Below, piece by piece: positions 43,710 to 52,957 of a stretch of 64,000 nt of DNA (positions are counted from its first letter, which is position 1; each line of letters begins with the position of its first letter). Source of the stretch: an uncultured Pelagibacteraceae bacterium. Its GTDB lineage: Bacteria > Pseudomonadota > Alphaproteobacteria > Pelagibacterales > Pelagibacteraceae. The DNA lies in assembly GCA_902526085.1 (NCBI GenBank), contig CABZJN010000004.1:16440-80439 (forward strand). The letters are read 5' to 3'. The position numbers and the translations under genes are program-made. Below the pieces are notes generated by a model. It did not search any database. It was not told where the DNA came from and was given only the letters and a program-made list of their open reading frames with translations.

Positions 43710-45182
43710 ATGGATAATCTTTTATTAATGATGGCGCCTTTATTTAGTTCCAAGTTATTAATCGTTTTACTTTTTGGAACTTTATTTGGACTAATTTTAG
43801 GTGTTTTACCAGGATTGGGTCCTACAACTGGTGGAGCATTAATTTTACCATTTACTATGACTTTGGACCCTCTTTCAGCAATAGTTCTTTTAACATCAAT
43901 TTATTGCGCCGGAACATATGGTGGTGCAATCACTGCGGTTTTAATAAATACTCCTGGAACTCCAGCAGCAGCAGCCACTTGTCTAGATGGTTATCCTTTA
44001 GCTCAAAAAGGAGAAGCAGGAAGAGCTTTAGGTATGGCAACAGTTTCAAGTACAGTGGGTGGAATATTTAGTGTGATAGTTTTAGTATTTTTTGCACCTG
44101 TTTTAGCTAAACTCGCCTATGAATTTGGCCAACCAGAATATTTTGCATTAGCTATTTTTGGTTTAACTATGCTCGCATCAATTGGTGAGGGAAGTCCAAT
44201 TAAAAATTTAATAGCTGGTGCATTTGGAATTTTAATTTCTACTATTGGAAAAGATTTTATGACTTCAATTGATAGATTTACTTATGGAATTAATGAACTT
44301 TCAGTTGGTATTGGATTTATCCCAGTAGTAGTAGGTTTATTTGCTATAAGCGAAATGTTAACTCAGTCAACACTTCTTGATCAAGTGTTCAAAAGAGTTG
44401 CATTAAAAGCGGTAAAACTCCCATCTCTAGATGATTATAAGAAAACATGGAAAACAATTTTAAGATCAAGCGGCATAGGTTCTTTCATTGGTGTTTTGCC
44501 AGCAGAGGGAGGAACTGTTGCATCTTTAATTGGGTACTCAGAAGCAAAAAGATTTTCTAAAGAACCAGAAGAATTTGGCAAAGGATCAATAGAAGGAATT
44601 GCTGGAGCAGAGGCTGCCAATAATGCTGCTACTGGTGGCGCAATGGTTCCAACTTTAGCCCTTGGAATCCCTGGGAGTGCTACCACAGCAGTTATATTAA
44701 CTGGACTTATAATTCATGGAGTAAGACCAGGTCCAGATCTATTTAGAGAACAGCCTGATTTTTTGTATGGAATTTTTGGAGCAATGTTAATTGCAAACGT
44801 TTTATTTTTTATATTTGGTTTTTTTGGTGCAAAATTATTTGCAAGAATAACTTTAGTTCCAAACAAAATTTTATGGCCAATGATATTTGCTGTATCTGTA
44901 TGTGGAACTTATTCTTTAAGTCAGTCGATAATTGATGTCTGGATAATGTTATTTTTTGGAGTACTTGGATTTTTTATGAGAAGATTTGGTTTTTCAGTTG
45001 TTCCAGTAATTATAGGATTAATTTTAGGAGAATTAGTAGAAGGAACTTTAAGACAATCTTTAGTGATTTTTGATGGAAATTGGCTTATGTTTTTAACAAG
45101 ACCAATAGCTTTAACCTTTTTTATTTTATCTTTTATTGCATTGGCTTTTCCTTTATTAAGGTCAAAAAAACAAAAAAAATAA
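43710..45182 (+). CDS. tctA: TctA-type large permease
   Basis: Main channel of the tripartite tricarboxylate transporter, 490 residues with about twelve membrane segments. The family motif LGVLPGLGPTTGGALILPF is near residue 28, and its repeat IGVLPAEGGTVASLIGY is in the second half, followed by GAEAANNAATGGAMVPTLALGIPGS. Takes up a carboxylate by ion coupling. It starts one base after the tctB stop; an SDR gene starts one base after its own stop, suggesting that the substrate is oxidised next. Confidence 0.94.
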   Translation: MDNLLLMMAPLFSSKLLIVLLFGTLFGLILGVLPGLGPTTGGALILPFTMTLDPLSAIVLLTSIYCAGTYGGAITAVLINTPGTPAAAATCLDGYPLAQKGEAGRALGMATVSSTVGGIFSVIVLVFFAPVLAKLAYEFGQPEYFALAIFGLTMLASIGEGSPIKNLIAGAFGILISTIGKDFMTSIDRFTYGINELSVGIGFIPVVVGLFAISEMLTQSTLLDQVFKRVALKAVKLPSLDDYKKTWKTILRSSGIGSFIGVLPAEGGTVASLIGYSEAKRFSKEPEEFGKGSIEGIAGAEAANNAATGGAMVPTLALGIPGSATTAVILTGLIIHGVRPGPDLFREQPDFLYGIFGAMLIANVLFFIFGFFGAKLFARITLVPNKILWPMIFAVSVCGTYSLSQSIIDVWIMLFFGVLGFFMRRFGFSVVPVIIGLILGELVEGTLRQSLVIFDGNWLMFLTRPIALTFFILSFIALAFPLLRSKKQKK

Positions 45183-45183
45183 T

Positions 45184-45933
45184 ATGATTAATTTTGATTT
45201 AAAAGATAGAGTTGCAATAGTGACAGGAGGCGCACAAGGTTTTGGACTGGCTATTACAGAAAGATTTATTGCTTCAGGAGCAAGCGTTGTTATTTGGGAT
45301 ATAGATGAAGAGGCAATTAAAACTGCAATAAAAAAAATTAATTCAAATAAGGTTTCATATCAAATTGTGGATGTTGGAAATTATGAAAATATAGGAAAAA
45401 ATTTAGCTGAGATTGAAAAAATACATAAAAAAATCGATATTTTTATCAATAATGCAGGTGTTGCAGGAAAAAATACTACAGTAGTTGATTATCCACTTGA
45501 TGAATGGAAAAAAGTTATAGACTTAAATCTAAATGCAGTATTTTATTGTTGTAAAGCCGTAACTCCTTACATGATAAAAAATAATTATGGAAGAATTGTT
45601 AATATTGCCTCTATCGCTGGAAAAGAAGGCAATCCTAACGCTAGTGCCTATAGCACTTCTAAAGCTGGAGTTATAGGTTTAACTAAATCGCTTGGTAAAG
45701 AATTAGCATTAAAAAATATAGCTGTTAATTGTGTAACCCCTGCTGCTGCTAAAACTAGAATTTTTGATCAAATGACTGAGGAACATATTAATTATATGTT
45801 ATCTAAAATCCCAAGAAATAAATTTGCCAAAGTAGATGAATTAGCGTCTCTTGTTACGTGGTTATCCAGTGAAGAAAATTCTTTTTCAACAGCTGCAGTA
45901 TTTGACTTGAGTGGTGGAAGAGCAACTTATTAG
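45184..45933 (+). CDS. Short-chain dehydrogenase linked to TctCBA
   Basis: NAD(P)-dependent oxidoreductase of 249 residues. Visible: nucleotide motif TGGAQGFGLAI, NNAGVAG, the catalytic Ser in NIASIAGKEG, and YxxxK as YSTSKAG. The end is the unusual FDLSGGRATY in place of the common VDGG ending. Its place directly after tctA suggests that it oxidises the imported hydroxy acid or its sugar precursor. It could be a fucose/rhamnose/arabinose-type dehydrogenase, but I cannot fix the substrate. The ROK kinase follows 3 bases downstream. Confidence 0.87.
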   Translation: MINFDLKDRVAIVTGGAQGFGLAITERFIASGASVVIWDIDEEAIKTAIKKINSNKVSYQIVDVGNYENIGKNLAEIEKIHKKIDIFINNAGVAGKNTTVVDYPLDEWKKVIDLNLNAVFYCCKAVTPYMIKNNYGRIVNIASIAGKEGNPNASAYSTSKAGVIGLTKSLGKELALKNIAVNCVTPAAAKTRIFDQMTEEHINYMLSKIPRNKFAKVDELASLVTWLSSEENSFSTAAVFDLSGGRATY

Positions 45934-45936
45934 TTT

Positions 45937-46839
45937 ATGCAAATAGGAATTGATGTTGGAGCTACAAAAATAGAAAGTGTAATTTTAGATGAAAAAGGTA
46001 ATGAAAGTAATCGTGAAAGAACAGATTGTCCAAAAGATTATTTCCAAATTGTTAAAACAATTAAAGATATTAACAAAAAATTAGAGAAAGAATTAAATAA
46101 AGTATTACCAATCGGTGTATGTCATCCTGGCATACATTCACCTCAAACTGGATTAGTTAAAAATGCACCAAACTGTTATTGGTTGGAAAAAAAACCATTT
46201 CAAAATGATTTAAGAAAAGAATTGGGTAAAGAGGTATTTTGCGAAAATGATGCAAATTGTTTTGCTTTATCAGAAGCATTAGATGGAGCAGGAAAACATT
46301 ATAAAATTGTTTATGGAATAATAATTGGTTCAGGTGTTGGTGGTGGTTTGGTAATAGATAAAAAAATAGTTAGCGGACCTAATGGAGTAGCAGGAGAGTG
46401 GGGACATAATCAAATTACTCATTTAATTGCAAAAAAAGAAAACTTCGAGTCTACCAATTTAAGAGAGGGCGAGATTGAGAGTTTTATGTCAGGTTTAAGT
46501 TTAGCAAAAAAATTCAATAAAAAATTCAAAAAGAATTTAAAGACAAATGAAATTTTTGATTCATATAGAAAGCATGATTTAGATGCTGAAGATTTAATAG
46601 ATAATTTTAAAGTAAATTTAGCAATGTCCTTAGCGAATATAATTAATATTCTTGATCCTGATTGTTTTGTTTTTGGCGGGGGTGTATCAAATGAAATTGA
46701 TTTTTTAAGTGAAATCGAAAGCATTGTAAGAAAATTTGTAACTGGCAGAGAGTATGAAGGTGTGTTTCTTAAGCCAAAGTACGGAGATGCTAGTGGTGTT
46801 AGAGGTGCTGCAAGATTAGGAAGAAAATCAATTTATTAA
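45937..46839 (+). CDS. ROK-family sugar kinase lacking the usual zinc motif
   Basis: ATP-dependent sugar kinase of 300 residues with no DNA-binding domain, so not a ROK repressor. The phosphate motif IGIDVGATKIES is at residues 3-14, catalytic D105 is in ENDANCF, and GSGVGGGLVID and GEWGHNQ (H157) follow. The ROK zinc signature CxCGxxGCxE, expected about 20 residues after that His, is replaced by LREGEIESFMSG, with no cysteine. Likely substrates are glucose, fructose or an amino sugar. It ends the tct operon and is closed by a terminator. The gts sugar importer downstream may supply its substrate. Confidence 0.87.
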   Translation: MQIGIDVGATKIESVILDEKGNESNRERTDCPKDYFQIVKTIKDINKKLEKELNKVLPIGVCHPGIHSPQTGLVKNAPNCYWLEKKPFQNDLRKELGKEVFCENDANCFALSEALDGAGKHYKIVYGIIIGSGVGGGLVIDKKIVSGPNGVAGEWGHNQITHLIAKKENFESTNLREGEIESFMSGLSLAKKFNKKFKKNLKTNEIFDSYRKHDLDAEDLIDNFKVNLAMSLANIINILDPDCFVFGGGVSNEIDFLSEIESIVRKFVTGREYEGVFLKPKYGDASGVRGAARLGRKSIY

Positions 46840-46842
46840 TAT

Positions 46843-46873
46843 TACAACTCAATTAATAGTTGTATTTTTTTTT
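46843..46873 (+). terminator. Rho-independent terminator after the ROK kinase
   Basis: A 7-base stem (46843-46849 with 46858-46864), 8-base loop and nine T residues, starting 4 bases after the ROK stop. It separates the tct operon from the gts sugar importer. Confidence 0.8.
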
Positions 46874-46874
46874 C

Positions 46875-46904
46875 TTGTAGTCTTTTAATAAATCAATCTA
46901 TAAT
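46875..46904 (+). promoter_or_regulatory. Candidate promoter of the gts-type sugar importer
   Basis: A consensus -10 TATAAT (46899-46904) lies 18 bases after TTGTAG (46875-46880), directly behind the upstream terminator. The predicted leader is about 37 bases before the ATG at 46948. Confidence 0.55.
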
Positions 46905-46936
46905 TGTTTTTTTTAAGTTAACTTAATTAACAAATA

Positions 46937-46942
46937 AGAGGG
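46937..46942 (+). promoter_or_regulatory. Strong ribosome site of the gts-type binding protein
   Basis: AGAGGG stands 5 bases before the ATG at 46948, in the same A-rich setting as the sites at 42193 and 58978. Confidence 0.8.
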
Positions 46943-46947
46943 AAAAT

Positions 46948-48204
46948 ATGAAAAAAATGTTAATAGCTTTAATTGCTTTTGCATTCACTTCTGCATCTTC
47001 TTTTGCAGGACCAAAAATTGAGGTTTTGCACTGGTGGACATCAGGGGGTGAAGCAGCCGCACTTAAAGTATTAAAAGATGATTTCGCTGCAAACGGTGGT
47101 GAATGGTTAGACATGCCTGTAACTGGTGGTGGTGGAGATGCTGCTAACGTTGCACTTAAAGCAAGAATAGTTGCAGGAGATCCTCCTTCAGCTTCTCAAA
47201 TTAAAGGTCCAACAATCCAAGAATATGATCAAGAGGGAGTAGTAGCTCCATACAACATTGATCCTATAGCTCAATCAGAAGGTTGGGATGGACTTTTAGA
47301 TCCAATGATTGCCGCAGTTCACAAATGCCAAAACAACAGTGGGCCATACTGTGCAGCACCAGTAAACATTCATAGAATTGATTGGATGTGGGCTAACAAA
47401 GCAGTATTTGATGCTAATGGAATTTCAGTTCCAACAACTTGGGATGAAGTAAATGCAGCAGCAGAGAAACTTCAAGCTGCAGGAATAATTCCTTTCGCAC
47501 ATGGTGGTCAAGCTTGGCAAGATGCAACAGTCTTTGAAGCAGTCGCTATGGGTATTGGTGGAAATAACTATTACAAAAATTGCTATGTAGATCTTAAAGA
47601 AACATGCCTTAGAAGTGAGACGACAGTAAAAGTTTTTGATCAAATGAGAAAACTTCAAGGTTTTACTGACGAAGGTAGCCCAGGAAGAGACTGGAACGTT
47701 GCTACTGGAATGGTTATTGAGGGAAAAGCTGGTTTCCAAATTATGGGTGACTGGGCAAAAGGTGAATTTACAGCTGCTGGAAAAGTTCCAGGAGTTGATT
47801 ACTATTGTTCTCCAACACCTTCAAATAATGGTTACTTGTACAATGTTGATAGCTTTATATTCTATAAAACAAGTGATCCTGATAAACAAGAAGGTCAAAA
47901 GTTATTAGCTAAATTAATGATGGGTAAAAACTTCCAAAAAGTTTTCAACCTATACAAAGGATCAATTCCAGCACGTTTAGATGTTTCTATGGACGAATTT
48001 GATAAATGTGCAAAAACTTCGAATTCTGACATCAAAACTGCAGGTGCAGGCGGTGGATTAGTTCCAAGTTTTGCTCATGGAATGGCTCAAGGTAATACTA
48101 TGAAGGCTGCCTTACAAGATGTGATTACAGAACACTTTAATTCTGACATGTCTTCTGTTGATGCAGCAAACGCTTTGGCTGATTCAGTTTTAGATAACAT
48201 GTAA
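46948..48204 (+). CDS. gtsA: Glucose/mannose-type ABC binding protein (GtsA-like)
   Basis: Periplasmic receptor of a CUT1 importer, 418 residues. After a signal peptide (about 1-20, ASSFAG), it shows the clear GtsA pattern: EVLHWWTSGGEAAALKVLK, ARIVAGDPPSASQIKGP, PVNIHRIDWMWANK, PFAHGGQAWQDATVFEAV, FQIMGDWAKGEFTAAGK and GENFQKVF-like GKNFQKVFNLYKGSIPAR. These resemble the glucose/mannose receptor of pseudomonads. It has its own promoter and ribosome site, and is followed by a terminator before the permease genes. Confidence 0.92.
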   Translation: MKKMLIALIAFAFTSASSFAGPKIEVLHWWTSGGEAAALKVLKDDFAANGGEWLDMPVTGGGGDAANVALKARIVAGDPPSASQIKGPTIQEYDQEGVVAPYNIDPIAQSEGWDGLLDPMIAAVHKCQNNSGPYCAAPVNIHRIDWMWANKAVFDANGISVPTTWDEVNAAAEKLQAAGIIPFAHGGQAWQDATVFEAVAMGIGGNNYYKNCYVDLKETCLRSETTVKVFDQMRKLQGFTDEGSPGRDWNVATGMVIEGKAGFQIMGDWAKGEFTAAGKVPGVDYYCSPTPSNNGYLYNVDSFIFYKTSDPDKQEGQKLLAKLMMGKNFQKVFNLYKGSIPARLDVSMDEFDKCAKTSNSDIKTAGAGGGLVPSFAHGMAQGNTMKAALQDVITEHFNSDMSSVDAANALADSVLDNM

Positions 48205-48218
48205 AATACAAAAATTAA

Positions 48219-48250
48219 GGCCACCTAAACTTTAGGTGGCCTTTTTTTTT
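48219..48250 (+). terminator. Rho-independent terminator after gtsA
   Basis: A GC-containing stem of 9-11 pairs (48219-48229 with 48231-48241) ends in nine T residues. It lies between the binding protein and the first permease gene, which starts 24 bases later. Confidence 0.93.
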
Positions 48251-48274
48251 AATCAAAATTAGAAAATATTTATA

Positions 48275-49150
48275 ATGCTCAAGTGGTTAGAAAAAAACCT
48301 ACCAAAAATCGTAATGGCCCCAGCTGTTGGATTAATTGGTTGGTTTGTCTATGGTTTTGTACTTTGGACCTTATATATATCTTTTACAAATTCTAAAATC
48401 TTGCCCAAGTATGAACTTTGGGGAGTAGGTCAATATGTTAAACTTTGGGGTTCTAGAAAATGGCTTATTGCAGTTGATAATCTTCTTATTTTCACAGCTT
48501 TATTTTTAATTTTTTGTGTTGTGATAGGAATTATTCTTGCAATATTTCTAGATCAAAAAATTAGGGCAGAAGGTGTCCTTAGAACTATTTACTTATATCC
48601 CATGGCTTTGTCTTTCATAGTCACTGGAACAGCATGGAAATGGATTTTAAACCCAACCCTTGGTATCCAAAAAATGTTTATCGATTGGGGATTTGAAAAC
48701 TTTACATTCGATTGGTTGGTCAATCGAGAAATGGCCATCTACACCATTGTCATTGCAGGTGTCTGGCAATCTGCTGGATTTGTAATGGCGTTATTTCTAG
48801 CTGGATTGAGATCAGTCGAAGATGAAATAGTTAAAGCAGCTAAAATAGATGGTGCTAATTTATTTACAGTGTATTGGAAAATTCTACTTCCAATGATGAG
48901 ACCAGTTTTTTTTACAAGTTTTGTAATTTTGGTTCATATTTCAATTAAAAGTTATGATCTTATAGTTGCGTTAACTCAGGGTGGTCCAGGCATATCTACA
49001 ACTATGCCTGCATTATATATGACACAAACTGCATTCCACAAAAGTCAAGTTGGTTTGTCAGCAGCAAGTGCGATGATGATGTTTATGGCAGTAGCAGCTG
49101 TAATTATACCTTATTTATACTCTGAACTTAGGAGAGAAAATGCAAGATAA
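48275..49150 (+). CDS. gtsB: CUT1 sugar ABC permease 1 (GtsB-like)
   Basis: Membrane subunit of the glucose/mannose-type importer, 291 residues and about six membrane segments. The MalF-type loop is ADEIVKAAKIDGAN-like (EDEIVKAAKIDGANLF) near residue 188, and ALTQGGPGISTTMPALYM is typical of CUT1 permeases. It starts 24 bases beyond a terminator, so its message depends on read-through or a start I could not see. It overlaps the second permease by 11 bases. Confidence 0.92.
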   Translation: MLKWLEKNLPKIVMAPAVGLIGWFVYGFVLWTLYISFTNSKILPKYELWGVGQYVKLWGSRKWLIAVDNLLIFTALFLIFCVVIGIILAIFLDQKIRAEGVLRTIYLYPMALSFIVTGTAWKWILNPTLGIQKMFIDWGFENFTFDWLVNREMAIYTIVIAGVWQSAGFVMALFLAGLRSVEDEIVKAAKIDGANLFTVYWKILLPMMRPVFFTSFVILVHISIKSYDLIVALTQGGPGISTTMPALYMTQTAFHKSQVGLSAASAMMMFMAVAAVIIPYLYSELRRENAR

Positions 49151-50042
49151 AATACACTCTTCATACAAACAGCTTGAACAAAAATCTAAGTATACAAATA
49201 TGTTCCTTAGATGGTTTTTATATTTTGTTTTAGTAGTTTTTGCTTTGTATTTTATTTTTCCATTATATGTGATGGTTGTTACTTCATTAAAAACAATGGA
49301 AGAAATCCGTCAAGGCACACTTCTAACTTGGCCAAGTGGATTAAATTTTGACTCATGGTTAGTAGCATGGGGAGGTAGAGGATATGGTGCAGGCGATACT
49401 TTCTTAAAACCATATTTTTGGAATTCAATTAAAATGGTTGTTCCAGCAGTATTTTTTTCTACGTTCATTGGTGCGATGGCTGGATATGTTTTAACAAAAT
49501 GGAGATTTAAAGGAGACAAATGGGTTTTCCTTTTTTTATTATTTGGATGTTTTATTCCTTATCAAGCAATCTTGTTACCCATGGCTAGAACCCTTGGAGT
49601 TCTTGGAATATCGAATTCTGTAATTGGACTTGTTTTGGTCCATACAGTTTACGGAATTCCATTTACAACTTTATTTTTTAGAAATTTTTATGTTTCTATT
49701 CCTTCCGAATTAGTAAAAGCTGCGAGAATAGATGGAGCAGGATTTTTTAAAATATTTTTTAAAATTTTACTTCCAGTATCAACACCAATTATTGTAGTAA
49801 CAATAATCTGGCAATTCACACAAATTTGGAACGACTTTTTGTTTGGCTCAACATTTTCATTCGGAGAGGCAGCGCCAATACAAGTTGCTTTAAACAATAT
49901 GGTTTTATCGAGCACAAGTGTAAAAGAATATAATGTTGATATGGCATCTGCTATTATTGCAGGAATTCCAACACTTATAGTATATGTCTTAGCAGGGAAA
50001 TATTTTATTAGAGGATTAACTTCAGGAGCAGTAAAAGGTTAA
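49140..50042 (+). CDS. gtsC: CUT1 sugar ABC permease 2 (GtsC-like)
   Basis: Second membrane subunit of the importer, 300 residues with six membrane segments. The EAA-type ATPase-contact loop is SELVKAARIDGAGFFKIFFKILLP, opened at the usual position about 110 residues before the end. PLYVMVVTSLKT near the first segment and GLTSGAVKG at the very end are typical of MalG-like permeases. It overlaps gtsB by 11 bases, and the ATPase starts 3 bases after its stop. Confidence 0.92.
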   Translation: MQDKIHSSYKQLEQKSKYTNMFLRWFLYFVLVVFALYFIFPLYVMVVTSLKTMEEIRQGTLLTWPSGLNFDSWLVAWGGRGYGAGDTFLKPYFWNSIKMVVPAVFFSTFIGAMAGYVLTKWRFKGDKWVFLFLLFGCFIPYQAILLPMARTLGVLGISNSVIGLVLVHTVYGIPFTTLFFRNFYVSIPSELVKAARIDGAGFFKIFFKILLPVSTPIIVVTIIWQFTQIWNDFLFGSTFSFGEAAPIQVALNNMVLSSTSVKEYNVDMASAIIAGIPTLIVYVLAGKYFIRGLTSGAVKG

Positions 50043-50044
50043 AA

Positions 50045-51139
50045 ATGAAAACATTAAAAATTGAAGAATTATCAAAGAACTTTGGATCAACTGAGGTTTT
50101 AAAGAAAATTAATTTAGAGATAGATGAAGGTAATTTCTTAGTTCTTTTAGGTCCTTCTGGATGTGGAAAATCTACATTATTAAATATTATTGCAGGATTA
50201 GAGACTATTAATGAGGGAAATGTTCACATAGATGATTACAATGTAAGTAAAGTAGAGCCAAAAGACAGAAATATTGCAATGGTATTTCAATCTTATGCTT
50301 TGTACCCATCAATGAATGTGCGTGAAAACATGATCTTTGGTCTTAAACAAGCTAAAGTTTCAAAGGAGAAAATCGAAGAGCAATTGGAAAAAGTATCAAA
50401 ATTTTTACAAGTAGATGCTTTGTTAGAGAGAAAGCCATCACAATTATCAGGCGGACAAAGACAGCGTGTTGCAATAGGTAGAGCACTAGTTAGAGAACCA
50501 AGAATATTTTTATTCGACGAACCTTTGTCAAATTTAGATGCAAAGTTAAGAGTTGAGATGAGACGAGAAATTAAAAAACTTCATCAACAACTTAAAACAA
50601 CAGTAGTTTATGTAACGCACGATCAAACAGAAGCTATGAGTTTAGGTACAAATATTGCAATTATGAATCATGGCGTAATTCAGCAAAATGACACGCCTGA
50701 AAATATTTATAATAAACCTAGTAATACTTTTGTGGCAGACTTCATTGGCTCTCCATCAATGAATTTATTAAAAGGCAATCTAAAAGAGAGTTCAAATAAA
50801 ATTTCATTCGTTACCCATGGATCAAATATTGAAATACCTATAAATGGATATGATTTCAAAGAAAAATCTAATTTAGATAATAAAGAGGTTTTTTTTGGAA
50901 TAAGACCAGAGCATATATTTTTTAAAAAATCTAATGAAGAGGATTTTGAAATCAATTTAAGAGCAGATTTAAGTGAATATATTGGACATGAACAGATAAT
51001 GACCTTTAATTTTGAAAATCAAGAGGTGTTAGCAAAGTTTCCATCAACAGTAAAAATAGATCTATCAAAAAATACAAAATTATTCTTTGATTTAACTCAA
51101 ATTTCATTGTTTGATGCTAAAACAGAGGAGAGAATTTAA
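50045..51139 (+). CDS. Sugar ABC ATPase (MalK/UgpC-like)
   Basis: ATPase of the glucose/mannose-type importer, 364 residues. Walker A is GPSGCGKST, signature LSGGQRQRVAIGRAL, Walker B IFLFDEPLSNLDAKLR, with the switch His in VTHDQTEAM. The C-terminal ~120 residues are a TOBE/MalK-type regulatory fold with FGIRPEHI. Such ATPases can be shared among several CUT1 systems. It is followed without gap by an SDR gene (ATG right after the stop). Confidence 0.93.
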   Translation: MKTLKIEELSKNFGSTEVLKKINLEIDEGNFLVLLGPSGCGKSTLLNIIAGLETINEGNVHIDDYNVSKVEPKDRNIAMVFQSYALYPSMNVRENMIFGLKQAKVSKEKIEEQLEKVSKFLQVDALLERKPSQLSGGQRQRVAIGRALVREPRIFLFDEPLSNLDAKLRVEMRREIKKLHQQLKTTVVYVTHDQTEAMSLGTNIAIMNHGVIQQNDTPENIYNKPSNTFVADFIGSPSMNLLKGNLKESSNKISFVTHGSNIEIPINGYDFKEKSNLDNKEVFFGIRPEHIFFKKSNEEDFEINLRADLSEYIGHEQIMTFNFENQEVLAKFPSTVKIDLSKNTKLFFDLTQISLFDAKTEERI

Positions 51140-51901
51140 ATGAAAGTAAAATATTTTGACTTAAAAAATAAAAAAGTTTTTATTACTGGAGGTGGATCAG
51201 GAATTGGAGCCTCAATAGTTGAACATTTTTGTGAACAAGAATGTGATGTTTATTTTGTTGATATCAATAAGAAAGACTCAAATAAATTAATTAAAGATCT
51301 TAAAAAAAAAGGTCTTAAAGCACCTCATTTTATTGAATGTAATCTAATTAAAATTAAAAAATTACAAACTATCATTCAAAAAATAATTAAATCGAAAGGT
51401 CCTATCGATATTTTAATAAATAATGCTGCTAATGATGACAGACACTCCACAGACCAAGTAGATGAAAAATATTGGAATAATAGAATGGATGTGAATTTAA
51501 AACATTTTTTCTTTACAATTAAAGCAGTTTTAAAAGGAATGATTAAAAATAAAGGTGGAGCTATCGTAAATTTAAGTTCAGTCTCATGGATGTTGGGTGA
51601 GGGTGATAAAGTTGCTTATGAGACTGCAAAGTCTGCTGTTATTGGATTGACTAGATCATTTGCGAGAGAGTTTGGTAAATATAATATTAGATGCAACTCA
51701 GTCACTCCAGGGTCAATTGCTACTGAGAGACAAATTAAAAATTGGCTTACTCCAAAGTATAAAAAATTTATTCTTGATAAACAGTGCTTGAAGAGACAGC
51801 TTAAACCTGATGATGTGGCAAATTTAGTTGTTCATCTTTCATCTGATGTATCATCAGGATGTACGAAACAAAACTTTATTATAGACGCTGGCATCACTTA
51901 A
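51140..51901 (+). CDS. Short-chain sugar dehydrogenase
   Basis: NAD(P)-dependent SDR of 253 residues: FITGGGSGIGASI for the cofactor, NNAANDD in place of the common NNAG, catalytic Ser in NLSSVSWMLGEG, YxxxK as YETAKSA, and the ending FIIDAGIT. Position after a sugar ABC transporter suggests oxidation of the imported aldose to its lactone or acid, as by galactose or arabinose dehydrogenases of this family; the sugar is unproved. The next gene starts 11 bases later. Confidence 0.85.
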   Translation: MKVKYFDLKNKKVFITGGGSGIGASIVEHFCEQECDVYFVDINKKDSNKLIKDLKKKGLKAPHFIECNLIKIKKLQTIIQKIIKSKGPIDILINNAANDDRHSTDQVDEKYWNNRMDVNLKHFFFTIKAVLKGMIKNKGGAIVNLSSVSWMLGEGDKVAYETAKSAVIGLTRSFAREFGKYNIRCNSVTPGSIATERQIKNWLTPKYKKFILDKQCLKRQLKPDDVANLVVHLSSDVSSGCTKQNFIIDAGIT

Positions 51902-51912
51902 AAATTATAAAA

Positions 51913-52950
51913 GTGTCAAAGAAAATTAAAATATCTGTTGTTGGAATAGGTTTAATGGGACTGCAACATATTAAAGCAATTAATAAATCAAAATTATGTA
52001 CTTTGCACTCAATTGTTGAAATTAAAAAGAATGAAAGTTTATTTAAGAAAAAATTAAACATTCCTGTCTATAATAGTATTGAATATTTAATAAAACAAAA
52101 CAAACCAGATGCAGTAATTATTGCAACTCCAAATAGTTTACATGAAAAACAAACAATTAAATTTTTAAAATTAAAAATTCCTGTACTTTTAGAAAAACCT
52201 ATTTCAGATAAAATTACTTCTGCAAAAAAGATAATTAAAGCAGCCAAGATAACTAGGACACCTTTGTTAATTGGTTATCATAGAAGACACAATTCAATTA
52301 TTAATGTTGTTAAAACCATAATTAAATCAGGTAAATTAGGAAGAATAGTTTCCGCAAATATAATTTTTTGGATATATAAGCACAAAAAATATTTTGAAGA
52401 AGATTGGAGAATTTCTAAGGGAGGAGGTCCTTTAGGAATTAACTTAGTCCATGATTTAGATACAATATGTTATCTGCTTGGACCAATTACTTATGTTCAA
52501 GCCTTTACATCAAACAAAATAAGAAAGCACAAAGTAGAAGATACCGCTTCTGTAAATCTCATATTCAAATCAGGAGCATTATGTACAATAAACATTTCAG
52601 ATACGATAGTGTCTCCTTGGAGTTATGAACTTACTGCTGGTGAAAATCCAGCATATCCAATCACCAACCAATCTTCATATTTTATTGGTGGAACCAAAGG
52701 ATCAATAAAATTTCCAAATATAAAGATTTGGTATTATAAAAATGAGAGAAGTTGGTGGAATTTTATTGAGTCAAAAAAAGTTAAAACTAATAAAAGTTAT
52801 GACACGCTTATTAATCAAATAAATCACTTTTCAAAAGTAGTTCAAAAAAAAATCAAACCAAAAGTATCAGGAGAGGATGGTTTAATTTCATTAAAAATAT
52901 TTGATGCTATCACTAAGAGTGCGAATTCTGGTAAAAAAATTAAGATATAA
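51913..52950 (+). CDS. Gfo/Idh/MocA-family oxidoreductase, GTG start
   Basis: NAD(P)-dependent sugar dehydrogenase of 345 residues, with Rossmann ISVVGIGLMGLQHIKAI, the motif VLLEKPISDKI, YHRRHNSIINVVK and GGGPLGINLVHDLDTICYLLGP as the catalytic helix. The GTG at 51913 is chosen; an ATG at 51859 would overlap the SDR by 43 bases and add an unlikely Tyr/His/Arg-rich leader. It belongs to the gts transcript. Glucose, galactose or inositol-type substrates are possible. Confidence 0.82.
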   Translation: MSKKIKISVVGIGLMGLQHIKAINKSKLCTLHSIVEIKKNESLFKKKLNIPVYNSIEYLIKQNKPDAVIIATPNSLHEKQTIKFLKLKIPVLLEKPISDKITSAKKIIKAAKITRTPLLIGYHRRHNSIINVVKTIIKSGKLGRIVSANIIFWIYKHKKYFEEDWRISKGGGPLGINLVHDLDTICYLLGPITYVQAFTSNKIRKHKVEDTASVNLIFKSGALCTINISDTIVSPWSYELTAGENPAYPITNQSSYFIGGTKGSIKFPNIKIWYYKNERSWWNFIESKKVKTNKSYDTLINQINHFSKVVQKKIKPKVSGEDGLISLKIFDAITKSANSGKKIKI

Positions 52951-52957
52951 AATTGAG

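Noticed and set aside
45937..46839. ROK protein as the missing transcription regulator of the region.
   Set aside because: It starts directly at the kinase phosphate motif (residue 3) and has no N-terminal winged helix.
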